This document shows, piece by piece, positions 63,971-64,000 of a DNA stretch of 64,000 bases. The stretch spans positions 1 through 64,000 of the forward strand of contig JAFODP010000010.1 in assembly GCA_017380635.1 (NCBI GenBank), given 5' to 3'. How positions within the stretch are numbered: the first letter of the stretch is position 1; every line of letters begins with the position of its first letter. The notes below the pieces were generated by a model. It was not told the origin of the DNA, ran no database searches, and was given only the letters and a program-made list of their open reading frames with translations. Source of the DNA: Bacteroidales bacterium (lineage in GTDB: Bacteria; Bacteroidota; Bacteroidia; Bacteroidales; UBA1402). The position numbers and the translations under genes were made by a program.

Positions 63971-64000
63971 ATATCACTTTACTTTTTTTCGCAAGCAAAA

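Noticed and set aside
1-64000. CRISPR arrays, tRNA and rRNA genes, insertion sequences
   Set aside because: No regularly spaced repeats, no tRNA-like cloverleaf with CCA-arm motif, no rRNA segments and no transposase-like protein were seen on either strand.

Overview
This window looks like a chromosomal segment of a Bacteroidota (order Bacteroidales) bacterium. The evidence is: promoters of the phylum-specific form TTTG-N19-21-TAnnTTTG in several gaps; two SusC/SusD pairs; the Bacteroidota-style str-S10-spc-alpha ribosomal cluster without tuf; and four proteins ending in tails that resemble type IX secretion (T9SS) sorting domains. Such tails argue for a lineage near Porphyromonadaceae, Prevotellaceae or Paludibacteraceae rather than a typical gut Bacteroides. 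Every gene except one (54598-55884) lies on the minus strand, so the text follows transcription from high to low coordinates.

1-2400: the aptamer of a cobalamin riboswitch runs off the left edge, serving a gene outside the window. Next comes an AspT/YidE-type membrane transporter with its own promoter and terminator. 2400-20560: one ribosomal protein superoperon, apparently read from a strong promoter at 20525-20556: rpsL, rpsG, fusA, rpsJ, rplC-rplD-rplW-rplB-rpsS-rplV-rpsC-rplP-rpmC-rpsQ, rplN-rplX-rplE-rpsN-rpsH-rplF-rplR-rpsE-rpmD-rplO-secY, map, infA, rpmJ, rpsM-rpsK-rpsD-rpoA-rplQ. It ends in a terminator at 2373-2405. Three gaps inside it are long or structured (rpsL/rpsG, rpsJ/rplC, rpsN/rpsH) and may be sites of autogenous control. 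20560-24330: a repeat-bearing gap, then a DUF3467 gene, der, era, rpmF and a YceD/DUF177 gene.

24378-60000 is a large polysaccharide utilization region, very probably for acetylated pectin. In transcription order it holds: two tandem PL1 pectate lyases; a DUF4861 lipoprotein (the only plus-strand gene); an SGNH plus alpha/beta-hydrolase fusion esterase; a lipoprotein resembling a six-hairpin glycosidase; a fasciclin (FAS1) lipoprotein; SusC and SusD; two more FAS1 lipoproteins; a second SusC and SusD; a 1022-residue beta-strand-rich surface protein; a 1145-residue pectate lyase-like protein; an SGNH hydrolase; and an acetyl-xylan-esterase-like hydrolase. panB and a small lipoprotein follow. 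The model is that exported lyases cut the backbone, three esterase genes remove acetyl groups, and FAS1 and SusD lipoproteins capture oligosaccharides for the two SusC channels. No sensor-regulator gene is visible inside the region.

60000-64000: cysK, a GMP synthase ATP-pyrophosphatase that lacks the glutaminase domain, a small outer-membrane beta-barrel-like protein, and at the right edge an Abi_2/AbiF-type HEPN protein preceded by a terminator-like leader hairpin.

The strongest candidates for something little described are the FAS1-SusC-SusD-FAS1-FAS1-SusC-SusD arrangement; the C-terminal module shared by the 1022- and 1145-residue T9SS-type proteins; the AbiF-like gene with a structured leader; and two intergenic repeat elements (20664-20848 and 50565-50670). 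All assignments come from reading the sequence and recalling families; no database search was run.
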